Source: Palsa-360 sp963719875
Lineage (GTDB): Bacteria > Acidobacteriota > Terriglobia > Acidiferrales > UBA7541
DNA length: 64,000 bases
Assembly: GCA_963719875.1 (NCBI GenBank)
Contig: CAVRDJ010000002.1
Coordinates: forward strand, 3,038,001 to 3,102,000
Direction: 5' to 3'
Made by a program: the position numbers and the translations under genes. The stretch's first letter is position 1; every line of letters starts with the position of its first letter. Positions 35,803 to 44,217 of the stretch are shown here, one piece after another. The notes under the pieces were generated by a model, which was not told the origin of the DNA, ran no database searches, and saw only the letters and a program-made list of their open reading frames with translations.

Positions 35803-36960
35803 GTGCCGATACCTTCGTTTCCCAGCATATTTCATCACAAAGTTGCAGCGAGATGGGGATTGGCATCCTGCTTTGCTCTTTTGGCAGTGTTTGCAATAGC
35901 GCTGCTAGCACGCATTTCTCATGGGGGATCCGACCAGCGAAATGTTTTTCATCCAGATCGCAGGGGAACGCGGGTTTTTCGTAACGCCGGCGTCTCGCCG
36001 GCGATCTTGCGCTGTGTGGAGGCGGAAAAATCGCCGGCGGGACGCCGGCGCCACAACACCTTCGATTGTGCGGCTCCCACACTGAGACTTGCAGCGGCGC
36101 GCGATGGGAATGACCAGGACCAGCGCGGACGCATTCGCACCGAGGTCACACTCGTCAGCATGCTGGCCAGCGTGCTCGACAAGGCTGGACGTCCCGCGCT
36201 CGGTCTCACGGCCGACCAGTTTGAGGTATACGAGGAAGGCGTCAAACAAAAGATTGAAGTCCTCGAATCGGAAACCCAGCAGCCCCTGGACCTGGCGCTG
36301 ATGATTGATTCGAGCCTGAGCGAAATCAAGGAACTCGAATTTGAGGAAGACGCGGCGTCCCGATTTATTCAGAAGATGGTGCGCCCAGCCGATCGCTTGT
36401 CCGTGTACGAATTTGCCGACGCCGTAACCCAGCTCGCTCCATTTTCCTCGAACGTGCCGTCGCTGCAAGCTGGGTTGCGCCGCATCGTCCCGGGCGATGG
36501 CACGGCCCTCTATGATGCGATTTTTCTGGGCTCGCAGGGGCTGACGAAAAATCCCGCGGGGCGCCGGCGCGTGATCGTGCTCGTCACCGACGCCGGCGAG
36601 ACGACCAGCCGCGCCGATTTTGAGACGGCCCGGCGCGCCGCTCTTCGCGCCGATGCCCTGCTGTACAGCATCATCGTGCGGGCGGTGAAAACGGAGGGCG
36701 GACGCAACACGGCCGGTGAGCACGCGCTCGAGACGATTGCGGACTCGACCGGAGGTGCGACCTATTTCCCGGACGCCATTGGACAACTCGGCGATATGTT
36801 CGACCTCATCGACCGGGAACTCCGCACACAGTACCGCATCGCCTACTATCCCGATCCGCGTCCGCCCGCGGGCACGTTCCGTTCCCTCGAAGTCCGCGTG
36901 AAGTGCGAATGCAAGGTGCGCAGCCGGAAGGCGTATTATTCGGGGGGGCGACTGGATTGA
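35803..36960 (+). CDS. VWFA-domain protein with repeat-derived linker
   Basis: About 385 residues. A membrane/signal segment (WGLASCFALLAVFAIALLA) lies near the N-terminus. A linker of about 70 residues follows, and within it a REPIN-like repeat (35981-36054) is translated in frame. Next come the acidobacterial VWFA-type entry region (TLVSMLASVLDKAGRPALGLTADQFEVYEEG) and the VWA domain with a MIDAS-like DLALMIDSSLS motif. Start unclear: GTG 35803 has AGGA upstream, while ATG 35737 would overlap moaX by 31 bases. Probably surface-anchored and protein-binding. Confidence 0.75.
   Translation: MPIPSFPSIFHHKVAARWGLASCFALLAVFAIALLARISHGGSDQRNVFHPDRRGTRVFRNAGVSPAILRCVEAEKSPAGRRRHNTFDCAAPTLRLAAARDGNDQDQRGRIRTEVTLVSMLASVLDKAGRPALGLTADQFEVYEEGVKQKIEVLESETQQPLDLALMIDSSLSEIKELEFEEDAASRFIQKMVRPADRLSVYEFADAVTQLAPFSSNVPSLQAGLRRIVPGDGTALYDAIFLGSQGLTKNPAGRRRVIVLVTDAGETTSRADFETARRAALRADALLYSIIVRAVKTEGGRNTAGEHALETIADSTGGATYFPDAIGQLGDMFDLIDRELRTQYRIAYYPDPRPPAGTFRSLEVRVKCECKVRSRKAYYSGGRLD
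35981..36054. repeat. REPIN-like GTAA/GTAG element inside a coding sequence
   Basis: GTAACGCCGGCGTCTCGCCG faces an inverted GGCGGGACGCCGGCGCCAC. Same subfamily as 30746-30820. It encodes NAGVSPA and SPAGRRRH in the VWFA protein. Confidence 0.85.
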
Positions 36961-36969
36961 GAGGAAGGG

Positions 36970-37025
36970 GGCAGGTGACGGGTGGCAGGGAACAGGTGAC
37001 GGGGGGCACGTGGCAGGTGGCGTGC
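36970..37025. repeat. 7-bp tandem repeat array
   Basis: Eight consecutive 7-base units of type GGCAGGT/GACGGGT directly follow the VWFA gene. Confidence 0.8.
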
Positions 37026-37116
37026 CTCCCTTAGGTGCTGGCGAAGGGTGACTCGTGATTTGGGATTCGTGCGATGCAGTTCCCGAGTGTGAAGGTCCGA
37101 TTTGATTTGGAATCAT

Positions 37117-37207
37117 GAAATCTCAAATTTCAAATTTGAGATTTCAAACCTACAACCTACAACCTGCAACCTGGAACCGGCAACCTGCAACCTGCGACCT
37201 GCGACCT
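37117..37207. repeat. 7-bp tandem repeat array with drifting unit
   Basis: Thirteen uninterrupted 7-base units. The first four form a palindrome (GAAATCT CAAATTT CAAATTT GAGATTT, split here by unit), and the rest drift towards GCAACCT and GCGACCT. The period is exact while the unit changes. Confidence 0.85.
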
Positions 37208-37285
37208 CAATTCACTCCCTATCAATCACGGCTATTTAACCTACGCGGATTCTGGCATGATTTGATGTGAGGACCGAGCAATCGC

Positions 37286-38089
37286 ATGAATTCATTTCTT
37301 GATGTGGCCATCGAAACGGCGCGGGAAGCGGGGGGCATTCTGCTCGCGGAATTCGACCGGCCAGTCAAGATCAGCTACAAGGGGGAAGTGGACATTGTGA
37401 CGCAGGCCGATCGGCGGTCCGAACAGGCTATTGTCACCCGGTTGCGGACCCATTTCCCGAAACACGCGATTGTGGCAGAAGAAGGAGGCGGGAGGGAAAG
37501 CGAGTCTCCCTTGCGCTGGCATGTGGATCCCCTCGATGGGACGACCAATTTTGCTCACGGGTACCCCTGTTTCGCGGTTTCCCTCGGCCTTGAGGAAGCA
37601 GGCGAGCTGATCGTGGGCGTGGTTTTCCAGCCGGTGAGCGGAGAGCTCTTCACCGCTGTCAAGGGAGAGGGGGCGTACCTGAACCAAAAGAAGATCGAGG
37701 TGTCTCGCATTGATAAGCTAGCGACGAGTTTGCTATGCACCGGCTTTCCCAGCATCAAGCGCGCCCAGAATCCGAACATCCGCTACTATTGGGACTTCAC
37801 CTTGCGCTCCCATGGTGTGCGCCGCGACGGTTCGGCCGCCATGGACCTCGCGGCTGTGGCTTGCGGCCGCTTCGAAGGCTTCTGGGAGTTTGGCCTGCAT
37901 ACCTGGGACACTGCGGCGGGGGTTTTGCTGGTGCGCGAGGCCGGGGGAACCGTTACTCAGTTCGATGGCCAGCCCTACAGGCTGGGGGACCGGGAACTTC
38001 TGGCGTCAAACGGCCACGTGCACTCGGAAATGAAAGAAGTCGCTGCCGGCATCGCGGAACGAGCGGCGGCTCAGACCCGACTTCCATAA
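37286..38089 (+). CDS. suhB: inositol-monophosphatase-family phosphatase
   Basis: 267 residues. Mg-binding motifs: AEEGG (residues 68-72), DPLDGTTNFAHG (about 81-92) and WDTAAGVLLVREAGG (about 210-224). Length and motifs fit SuhB-type inositol monophosphatases, though members of this family can also act on other sugar phosphates or 3'-phosphoadenosine phosphate. GAGGA ribosome site about 12 bases upstream of the ATG. Confidence 0.9.
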   Translation: MNSFLDVAIETAREAGGILLAEFDRPVKISYKGEVDIVTQADRRSEQAIVTRLRTHFPKHAIVAEEGGGRESESPLRWHVDPLDGTTNFAHGYPCFAVSLGLEEAGELIVGVVFQPVSGELFTAVKGEGAYLNQKKIEVSRIDKLATSLLCTGFPSIKRAQNPNIRYYWDFTLRSHGVRRDGSAAMDLAAVACGRFEGFWEFGLHTWDTAAGVLLVREAGGTVTQFDGQPYRLGDRELLASNGHVHSEMKEVAAGIAERAAAQTRLP

Positions 38090-38227
38090 TCGCGCAATGA
38101 ATATCCTAAAGTTCCAGGGCACTTCGAAGTTGTCATTTCCGCTTTGTGCACGTACCCGTAATACGTTGCATTGACTCAATTTCCGGCGGGTGTTAGGCTC
38201 GAAAAAGTGATCTGAATTTACTGAGGG

Positions 38228-39148
38228 ATGATGGGGAATAGCCTTACTTTTCCGGTTCCGGGGGACCCGAGAGTCGGCGAGAAACTTTCTCGATGGCTTG
38301 GCCGATGGCGCCAGGGCGGTATTGAACACTATACGGCGGGCGCTGCTCTGGAATCCTCTTCTGCTTGGCGTTCCGGAGATCGATTCGGCGTGAATGATGA
38401 GCGCATCTGGCTGGATGCTCTCCCGAGTGCGTTCCATGGCTTGCGCGTAGTGCAAATTTCCGACATTCACCACGGTCTCTTTCTCCCTAAGGAATGGCTT
38501 TCCGAAGCTGTGCGCCAGGCAAACCGGCTGAATCCGGACATCATTGCGCTCACCGGAGATTTCGTCACCTATTCCCGGCGGAATATTGGACCTGCGGCGG
38601 AGCTACTTGGGCGCCTTCGGGCGCGTTACGGGGTGTACGCGGTACTGGGCAATCACGATTTCCGTGTGGATGCCGATGCCATCACGTCGGCGTTGCGCCG
38701 TCAACGCATCGATGTATTGCGCAATCGGCACGTTACGCTGTGGTTTGGCGGTGAGTCCGTGTACCTGGCGGGAGTGGACGATTATGGGTACGGAGCGGAT
38801 TTGCGGCGTGCGATGCGCGGAGTTCCGCGCGATGCCGCCACGATCCTTCTGGCGCACAATCCACGGGTGATCCACCTTGCCTCCCGGCATGGCGTGAGCT
38901 TGGTCCTTTCCGGGCATACCCACGGCGGACAAGTCAATCTGCCCATTCTCGGTACGGTATATGGGCGCTCGCCGGAGCGGCTGCGGTACAAGATCGGCTG
39001 GGACCGCATGGGAGCCACCCAAATTTACGTCAGCCGCGGCATCGGCACGATCGTCCTGCCCTGGAGACTCCGCTGCCCGTCAGAAATCACCCATTTGAAA
39101 CTGCTCCAAGGGGTTACTGGCGTTTCTCGCGTGGCAGCCGCGGATTGA
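38228..39148 (+). CDS. metallophosphoesterase (YaeI-like)
   Basis: 306 residues. Calcineurin-type metal motifs in order: QISDIHHG (about 77-84), ALTGDFV (about 107-113), LGNHDF (about 138-143) and LSGHTHGGQVNLP (about 228-240). The last extends to the pattern of YaeI-type phosphodiesterases, which act near the membrane. The second ATG (38231) has better spacing from GAGGG and may be the true start. Ends 12 bases before the phosphorylase gene, so probably cotranscribed. Confidence 0.88.
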   Translation: MMGNSLTFPVPGDPRVGEKLSRWLGRWRQGGIEHYTAGAALESSSAWRSGDRFGVNDERIWLDALPSAFHGLRVVQISDIHHGLFLPKEWLSEAVRQANRLNPDIIALTGDFVTYSRRNIGPAAELLGRLRARYGVYAVLGNHDFRVDADAITSALRRQRIDVLRNRHVTLWFGGESVYLAGVDDYGYGADLRRAMRGVPRDAATILLAHNPRVIHLASRHGVSLVLSGHTHGGQVNLPILGTVYGRSPERLRYKIGWDRMGATQIYVSRGIGTIVLPWRLRCPSEITHLKLLQGVTGVSRVAAAD

Positions 39149-39160
39149 TTCCCAAAGCGC

Positions 39161-40471
39161 ATGCGCGCCGTTGACCTGATTCGCCGCAAGCGGGACTCGG
39201 GCGAACTCACTCCCGAAGAAATCCATCAACTGATCGCCGCGTATACCCGGGACGACATTCCCGATTACCAGATGTCTGCGTGGCTGATGGCGGTGGTGCT
39301 TCGCGGTATGAGCCGGCCGGAAATTGCCGCGCTGACCGAGGCGATGCTGCACTCGGGCCGAGTCCTGGACTTTTCCGACTTGGCCGGGCGCAAGGTGGAC
39401 AAGCACTCCACGGGAGGCGTGGGCGATAAGACTTCGCTGGTCATTGCTCCCATCGTCGCGGCCGGCGGCTTGAAAGTTCCTATGATCAGCGGGCGCGGCC
39501 TGGGCCACAGCGGGGGAACGCTCGACAAGCTGGAATCCATTCCCGGGTTTAACGTCAATCTGACGCTCACCGAATTCCGGCACGTCCTGGAGACCTGCGG
39601 GTGCGCCCTGATCGGGCAGACGGCCGAAATCGCGCCCGCCGACAAAAAAATCTATGCGTTGCGCGACGTGACTGGGACGGTGGAAAGCCCCGCACTGATC
39701 TGCGCTTCCATTATGAGCAAGAAACTGGCCGAGGGGATAGACGCCCTGGTGCTCGATGTGAAGACGGGTTCCGGCGCTTTTATGAAAAAGATCGAGGACG
39801 CGGAGAATCTGGCCGGATTGCTGGTCGAGACAGGGAAGCGCATGGGCAAAAAGGTTGTCGCGCTCCTGACCGACATGAATCAGCCGCTCGGGCGCAAGGC
39901 CGGCAATGCGATGGAAGTCGCGGAGTCAATCGAAGTACTGGCCGGCGGAGGGCCCGCGGACCTGCGCGACCTTTGCCTGGACCTGGCGGCGTGGATGTTC
40001 TACCTCGGCGAGCGCGTGAAGACACTCGAAGAGGGGAAGAAGCTCTCTTCGGATCTGATTGCTTCCGGCCAGGCACGCGAAAAATTCCGTGAAATCGTGG
40101 GGTTGCAGGGCGGGGATGTGGGAGTGGTGGACGATCCGCAGCGCCTGGTTCACGCGCGGCAGACTCTCCACGTCACCAGCCGCGCGGGCGGATACGTTGC
40201 GTCCATCCAATGCGAACAGCTCGGCGTTGCGTGCGTTGTGCTGGGCGGCGGCCGGGAAAAGAAAGACGACAAGATCGACCCTGCGGTCGGCCTCGAGTTT
40301 CACAAGCGCATCGGTGACGCGGTGGAGCGCGGCGAGCCGCTGTGCACGTTGCATTACAACTCCGACGCCCGGCTCGCCGAAGCGCGGCGGCTCGCCGAAA
40401 CCGCATATTGCATCGAGCCCGAAAAACCGAGAACCCTCCCTCCGCTCATCTATCGAGTCATCGGCGCATAG
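39161..40471 (+). CDS. deoA: pyrimidine-nucleoside / thymidine phosphorylase
   Basis: Splits thymidine or uridine with phosphate to give the base and (deoxy)ribose-1-phosphate. 436 residues. The phosphate-binding motif KHSTGGVGDKTSL and the family signature around SGRGLGHSGGTLDKLESIPGF are clear. It is the first enzyme of a nucleoside salvage set with nupC, purine phosphorylase and cytidine deaminase downstream. Whether it prefers deoxy- or ribonucleosides cannot be told. Confidence 0.93.
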   Translation: MRAVDLIRRKRDSGELTPEEIHQLIAAYTRDDIPDYQMSAWLMAVVLRGMSRPEIAALTEAMLHSGRVLDFSDLAGRKVDKHSTGGVGDKTSLVIAPIVAAGGLKVPMISGRGLGHSGGTLDKLESIPGFNVNLTLTEFRHVLETCGCALIGQTAEIAPADKKIYALRDVTGTVESPALICASIMSKKLAEGIDALVLDVKTGSGAFMKKIEDAENLAGLLVETGKRMGKKVVALLTDMNQPLGRKAGNAMEVAESIEVLAGGGPADLRDLCLDLAAWMFYLGERVKTLEEGKKLSSDLIASGQAREKFREIVGLQGGDVGVVDDPQRLVHARQTLHVTSRAGGYVASIQCEQLGVACVVLGGGREKKDDKIDPAVGLEFHKRIGDAVERGEPLCTLHYNSDARLAEARRLAETAYCIEPEKPRTLPPLIYRVIGA

Positions 40472-40529
40472 GGCGATCCTTGTGAGCAGAGTATGGCTGC
40501 GCTCATTTCAGACCTACCTGCGACTGAAA

Positions 40530-40560
40530 TGGTGCATATTGGTGCGATCTGGTGTAAGAT
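40530..40560 (+). promoter_or_regulatory. 10-bp phased direct repeats, candidate antitoxin operator
   Basis: TGGTG occurs at 40530, 40540 and 40550, exactly one helical turn apart, and TAAGAT at 40555-40560 could be a -10 element. It lies immediately upstream of a ribbon-helix-helix gene; proteins of that fold bind such tandem sites. Confidence 0.5.
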
Positions 40561-40566
40561 TGCATC

Positions 40567-40824
40567 ATGACCACCGCTGAGAAACCCATCCGGCAAAGCG
40601 TGTCCCTTCCTGCCCGCCTCGCGCGGCGAGTGCGGTTACTTGCGAAGAATCGCAAGACCAGCACGAACCGCGTCTTAGTGGAATTGATTGAAACAGGAAT
40701 CGAGTCGAAAGAATCGGAAAAGTCGAAGTTTTTTGAGTTGGCGGACCAACTCAGTGCAACGTCCGACCCCGCCGAACGCAAACGAATCAAAGAAATCCTG
40801 GCCCGCATGACCTTCGGTGAATAA
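40567..40824 (+). CDS. ribbon-helix-helix antitoxin-like protein
   Basis: 85 residues. IRQSVSLPARLARRVRLLAKNRKTS fits a short beta strand followed by two helices as in Arc/CopG-type DNA binders. The C-terminal half is charged, consistent with toxin binding. No ribosome site before the ATG. The TAA stop is directly followed by the ATG of the next gene, so the two form a pair. Confidence 0.65.
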   Translation: MTTAEKPIRQSVSLPARLARRVRLLAKNRKTSTNRVLVELIETGIESKESEKSKFFELADQLSATSDPAERKRIKEILARMTFGE

Positions 40825-41067
40825 ATGCCGAAGATTCAGTGGACGGACTTGCCGCCCGCGTTGCGCGATCACCTTTTTGAAAGACTAGCCGAACGAAAGA
40901 TCACTGTCGACGACCTGTATCAGCTCAAAATCTGGCGCGAGTCGGATCCCGACGCACCCGAGGGGGCTTGGTATAAGGATTTCGGATCGTTCAAAATCTG
41001 CGGCGAAGGAAAATATCCGAAGACTTTCCTGCTTCGCGGACAAGCTGCACGCGGGGAGAAGCTTTGA
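40825..41067 (+). CDS. small partner of the antitoxin-like gene, possible toxin
   Basis: 80 residues, no recognised family. ALRDHLFERLAERKITVDDLYQLKIW forms helices, followed by a beta-rich C-terminus (WYKDFGSFKICGEGKYPKTFLL). Adjacent, without a gap, to the ribbon-helix-helix gene. A toxin role is only inferred from gene order and size. Confidence 0.55.
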   Translation: MPKIQWTDLPPALRDHLFERLAERKITVDDLYQLKIWRESDPDAPEGAWYKDFGSFKICGEGKYPKTFLLRGQAARGEKL

Positions 41068-41235
41068 ACCTTAGTGCTGGTTTCAAAGGTGGTCCACCCG
41101 CCGTCCTCATCCCATGCTTCAACTGATTGGCCCGCAGATTCCGAACCATTCGAATTTCCACATCCCGCGTCGTTCTCCGGCATGCTACTGTGACGGGCAT
41201 TTCCCGGGGGCGGCCGGGAGGCGAGGAGACGTTGA

Positions 41236-42471
41236 ATGGGCCGAATCACAGGCGTGCTTGGGTTGCTGACGATGCTTGGGTTGGCCTATTTGTTCTCGAC
41301 CAACCGGCGCGCGATCAAGGGAAAGATGGTGATATGGGGTTTAGGATTGCAGATTGGGCTGGCTGCATTGGTGCTGCGCTGGACCTCCGGTCAGGAATTA
41401 TTTTTGCGCGTCGGCGACGGAGTGAAAAAACTGCTTTCTTACTCGTTCGACGGATCTGAATTTTTGTTTGGGGAGCTTGGCAAGCAGCATTCCTCAATCG
41501 GATTTATCTTTGCGTTTCAGGTTCTTCCCACGATTATTTTCATCGCCGCGCTGTTCGCCCTGCTGTACTACCTTGGGGTGATGCAGGTGGTCATCCGCGC
41601 GGCGGCCTGGGTGATGCAGCGGGTCATGGGGGCCAGCGGGGCGGAATCCCTCAATGTCGCGGCGAGCATTTTCATGGGGCAGACCGAAGCCCCGCTGACC
41701 ATCCGGCCATTTCTGTCGGACTTAACGCAATCCGAACTCATGACGATCATGACCAGCGGCATGGCCCACGTATCGGGGGGAATGATGGCGGCCTACATCG
41801 CCTTTGGAGTCAAGCCCGAGCACCTGTTGACGGCAGTGATCATGACGGCGCCTGGGACCTTGCTGATTTCGAAAATGCTGGTGCCGGAGACCGAACGGCC
41901 GAAGACCATGGGCGTCGTGCACCTGGAAAATGTGGAGAAGGACTCGAACTTTCTTGCGGCCATTGCGCGCGGGACAGGGGAAGGGCTGGGCATGGCGGTC
42001 AACGTGGGGGCCATGCTCGTGGCCTTCCTGGCGCTGATCGCGCTCACCAACGGCATCATGGGAGGAATTCACAACTTTTTGGGCGGGCACGGGATGATGT
42101 GGTTTCCATCGAGCCTGCAACAGATATTCGGCTGGGGGTTTGCACCGGTGGCGTTCATCATCGGTGTGCCCTGGCATGATTGCGTGCAGATTGGAAACTT
42201 GCTGGGAACGCGCATGGTCGTGAATGAGCTGGTGGCGTTTTCCATGCTCGGCCCGATGAAAGACGCGCTCGATCCACGTTCTTTCACGATCGCTACCTTC
42301 GCGCTGTGCGGGTTTGCAAATTTCGGATCGATTGGAATGCAAATCGGGGGCATCGGCGCGCTCGCGCCCAATCAGACATCGCAACTGGCGAGGTTCGGAA
42401 TCCGCGCGATGCTCGCCGGGACCATGGCGAACCTGATGTCCGCCTCGATTGTGGGGATCTTTTTGAAATGA
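41236..42471 (+). CDS. nupC: concentrative nucleoside transporter
   Basis: Imports nucleosides with a cation. 411 residues with many membrane helices. Signature regions GQTEAPLTIRPFL and MTSGMAHVSGGMMAAYIAFG (about residues 147-190) and the C-terminal NFGSIGMQIGGIGALAPNQ are diagnostic of the CNT family. GGAGGCGAGGAG region upstream of the ATG. The stop overlaps the next start (ATGA), linking import to phosphorolysis. Confidence 0.93.
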   Translation: MGRITGVLGLLTMLGLAYLFSTNRRAIKGKMVIWGLGLQIGLAALVLRWTSGQELFLRVGDGVKKLLSYSFDGSEFLFGELGKQHSSIGFIFAFQVLPTIIFIAALFALLYYLGVMQVVIRAAAWVMQRVMGASGAESLNVAASIFMGQTEAPLTIRPFLSDLTQSELMTIMTSGMAHVSGGMMAAYIAFGVKPEHLLTAVIMTAPGTLLISKMLVPETERPKTMGVVHLENVEKDSNFLAAIARGTGEGLGMAVNVGAMLVAFLALIALTNGIMGGIHNFLGGHGMMWFPSSLQQIFGWGFAPVAFIIGVPWHDCVQIGNLLGTRMVVNELVAFSMLGPMKDALDPRSFTIATFALCGFANFGSIGMQIGGIGALAPNQTSQLARFGIRAMLAGTMANLMSASIVGIFLK

Positions 42472-43334
42472 GCGCATCCGGAACGGCCAAAACAAAACCA
42501 AGCCAGGAGTTCCTGCGGGCCGAGGCTGCCGCGAAATTCATCCTGGCCAAGACAAAACTTCGGCCGCGGATTGGCCTGGTGCTGGGCAGCGGTTTGGGCG
42601 CCTTCGCAAACGAAATTGCCGGCGCGGCGCGCATCGACTACAAGAACATTCCGCATTTCCCGCGGTCGACCGCGATCGGACACGCCGGACGCATGGTCAT
42701 CGGCGAAGTGGCGGACGTTCCGGTGGCCATTATGCAGGGCCGCGTGCATTTCTACGAAGGCTACTCGCCGCGCGAAGTGATTTTTCCGATCCGAGTGATG
42801 GCCCGCATGGGAATCCGCGCCGTTGTGATCACGAACGCCGCGGGAGGGATCAATCGCAATTTCAAGCAGGGATGTCTGGTCGTTCTGCGCGATCACATCA
42901 ATCTTCAGGGCACCAATCCTTTGATCGGACCGAACGAAGAGCGCTTCGGCGAACGCTTTCCGGACATGACACAGGTGTATTGGAAACCGTACCAGGCGGC
43001 CGCGCTGCAGGACGGGAAACGCCTCGGCATCGAAATCGCCGAAGGCGTGTACGCCGCTCTCACCGGCCCGAGCTACGAAACGCCGGCCGAAATTCGCTAC
43101 TTGCGCACGATTGGCGCGGACCTCGTCGGAATGTCCACCGTGCCGGAAGTGATCGCCGCCGCGCACCTGGGAATTCGAGTGCTGGGAATTTCCTGCGTGA
43201 CGAACATGGCGGCCGGAATACTCGATCAGCCCATTACGACCGAGGAAGTCATCGAAACCGGCGAGCGCGTGAAGGCGGATTTTGTGGCCCTGTTGCGCGC
43301 CGTGATTCCACGCATGAATAAGGACCTGCCATGA
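42468..43334 (+). CDS. punA: purine-nucleoside phosphorylase
   Basis: Phosphorolysis of purine (deoxy)nucleosides. 288 residues, trimeric-type PNP: RIGLVLGSGLGAFA, phosphate-site GHAGRMVIG, GRVHFYEGYSPREV, TNAAGGIN and GPSYETPAEIR with VGMSTVPEVIAA. The ATG at 42468 overlaps the nupC stop; a long in-frame extension upstream lies inside nupC and is not used. Its end overlaps cdd by 4 bases. Confidence 0.95.
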   Translation: MSASGTAKTKPSQEFLRAEAAAKFILAKTKLRPRIGLVLGSGLGAFANEIAGAARIDYKNIPHFPRSTAIGHAGRMVIGEVADVPVAIMQGRVHFYEGYSPREVIFPIRVMARMGIRAVVITNAAGGINRNFKQGCLVVLRDHINLQGTNPLIGPNEERFGERFPDMTQVYWKPYQAAALQDGKRLGIEIAEGVYAALTGPSYETPAEIRYLRTIGADLVGMSTVPEVIAAAHLGIRVLGISCVTNMAAGILDQPITTEEVIETGERVKADFVALLRAVIPRMNKDLP

Positions 43335-43735
43335 GCGAGCCTAACGCCAGCCATGACATTTTGATTGCTGCGGCGCGCACCGCGCGCGAGCACGCGCACG
43401 CGCCCTACTCCAATTTTCGCGTGGGCGCCGCGGTGCGCGCGAAATCCGGAAGAATTTTCTCCGGCTGCAACGTGGAAAATGCCACCTATGGCTTGACGCT
43501 GTGCGCCGAGCGGGTCGCGATCTTCAAGGCAATTTCCGAAGGCGAACGCGGGTTCGACGCCGTCGCCGTCGTCGCGGATACCGGTACGCTTACGCCCCCG
43601 TGCGGGTCGTGCCGCCAGATTTTGTGGGAATTCTGCGGCGACGCGGAAGTGGTTCTCGCCAATCTGGATGGCAAAGTCGAACACTATCGCATGTCCGCCC
43701 TTTTGCCGAAGCCCTTCGATCAAACATTCTTGTGA
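43331..43735 (+). CDS. cdd: cytidine deaminase
   Basis: Converts (deoxy)cytidine to (deoxy)uridine, feeding the pyrimidine phosphorylase. 134 residues, the tetrameric form. Zinc motifs TLCAERVA and PPCGSCRQIL are intact. Translationally coupled to punA. The TGA stop lies within the first unit of a long GTGAGTC repeat array. Confidence 0.95.
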   Translation: MSEPNASHDILIAAARTAREHAHAPYSNFRVGAAVRAKSGRIFSGCNVENATYGLTLCAERVAIFKAISEGERGFDAVAVVADTGTLTPPCGSCRQILWEFCGDAEVVLANLDGKVEHYRMSALLPKPFDQTFL

Positions 43736-43822
43736 GCCGTGAGTCGTGAGCCGTGAGTCGTGAGTCGTGAGCCGTGAGTCGTGAGTCGTGAGCCGTGAGT
43801 CGTGAATCGTGAGCCGTGAAGG
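43732..43822. repeat. GTGAGYC tandem 7-bp array
   Basis: Thirteen 7-base units alternate GTGAGCC and GTGAGTC (one GTGAATC, last unit GTGAAGG), beginning at the cdd stop codon. Confidence 0.92.
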
Positions 43823-43930
43823 GTCTCCGTTGATCATTTGGAATCGATCCGCGTTTCGATTCATATTCCTGCTAACTCCAGCCTGAGACTGGGATGGGCA
43901 TATTTCCGCGAGAGCCTCATCGAATACGAA

Positions 43931-43970
43931 TCGCAAATCACAAATCTCAAATTTGAAATTTCAAATCAAT
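43931..43970. repeat. 40-bp direct repeat, left copy (heptamer-based)
   Basis: The 40 bases here recur exactly at 44176-44215. They are built of 7-base units such as CAAATCT and CAAATTT, and each copy is followed by (C/G)CTGTCCCA, the IS end. Confidence 0.9.
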
Positions 43971-43972
43971 CC

Positions 43973-44168
43973 TGTCCCAACGATGCACAAAAATGGGAAT
44001 TTTCTTCCGCAAGCAATGGATTTCATTGGGGGCAACTTTCGGCGCCGAATTGAAATCGAAAAAAAACCGGAACCCTTTACCCTGGTTCCATCAGATTACC
44101 TTGGTTCCATCAGATTGACTTCGTTCCATCAGAAAGTTGCAGTAAATTACTCAGACTTTCCTGGGACA
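43973..44168. mobile_element. deletion derivative of the neighbouring IS element
   Basis: 196 bases bounded by TGTCCCA and TGGGACA. The right about 110 bases resemble the right end of the complete element (shared ATTGAAATCGAAAAA, CCGGAACCC and the GAAAGT-TGAG terminal region) but contain a triplicated GGTTCCATCAGATT segment. No transposase remains. Confidence 0.7.
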
Positions 44169-44175
44169 GCATTGA

Positions 44176-44215
44176 TCGCAAATCACAAATCTCAAATTTG
44201 AAATTTCAAATCAAT
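44176..44215. repeat. 40-bp direct repeat, right copy
   Basis: Identical to 43931-43970. Directly flanks the left end of the complete IS. Confidence 0.9.
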
Positions 44216-44217
44216 GC

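Larger units (their letters stand above)
36961..37285. other. intergenic region filled with 7-bp repeats
   Basis: No gene. It consists largely of heptamer arrays at 36970-37025, about 37047-37073 and 37117-37207. Confidence 0.75.

Noticed and set aside
43732..43822. CRISPR array
   Set aside because: The repeats are 7 bases long without spacers, and no cas genes are present.
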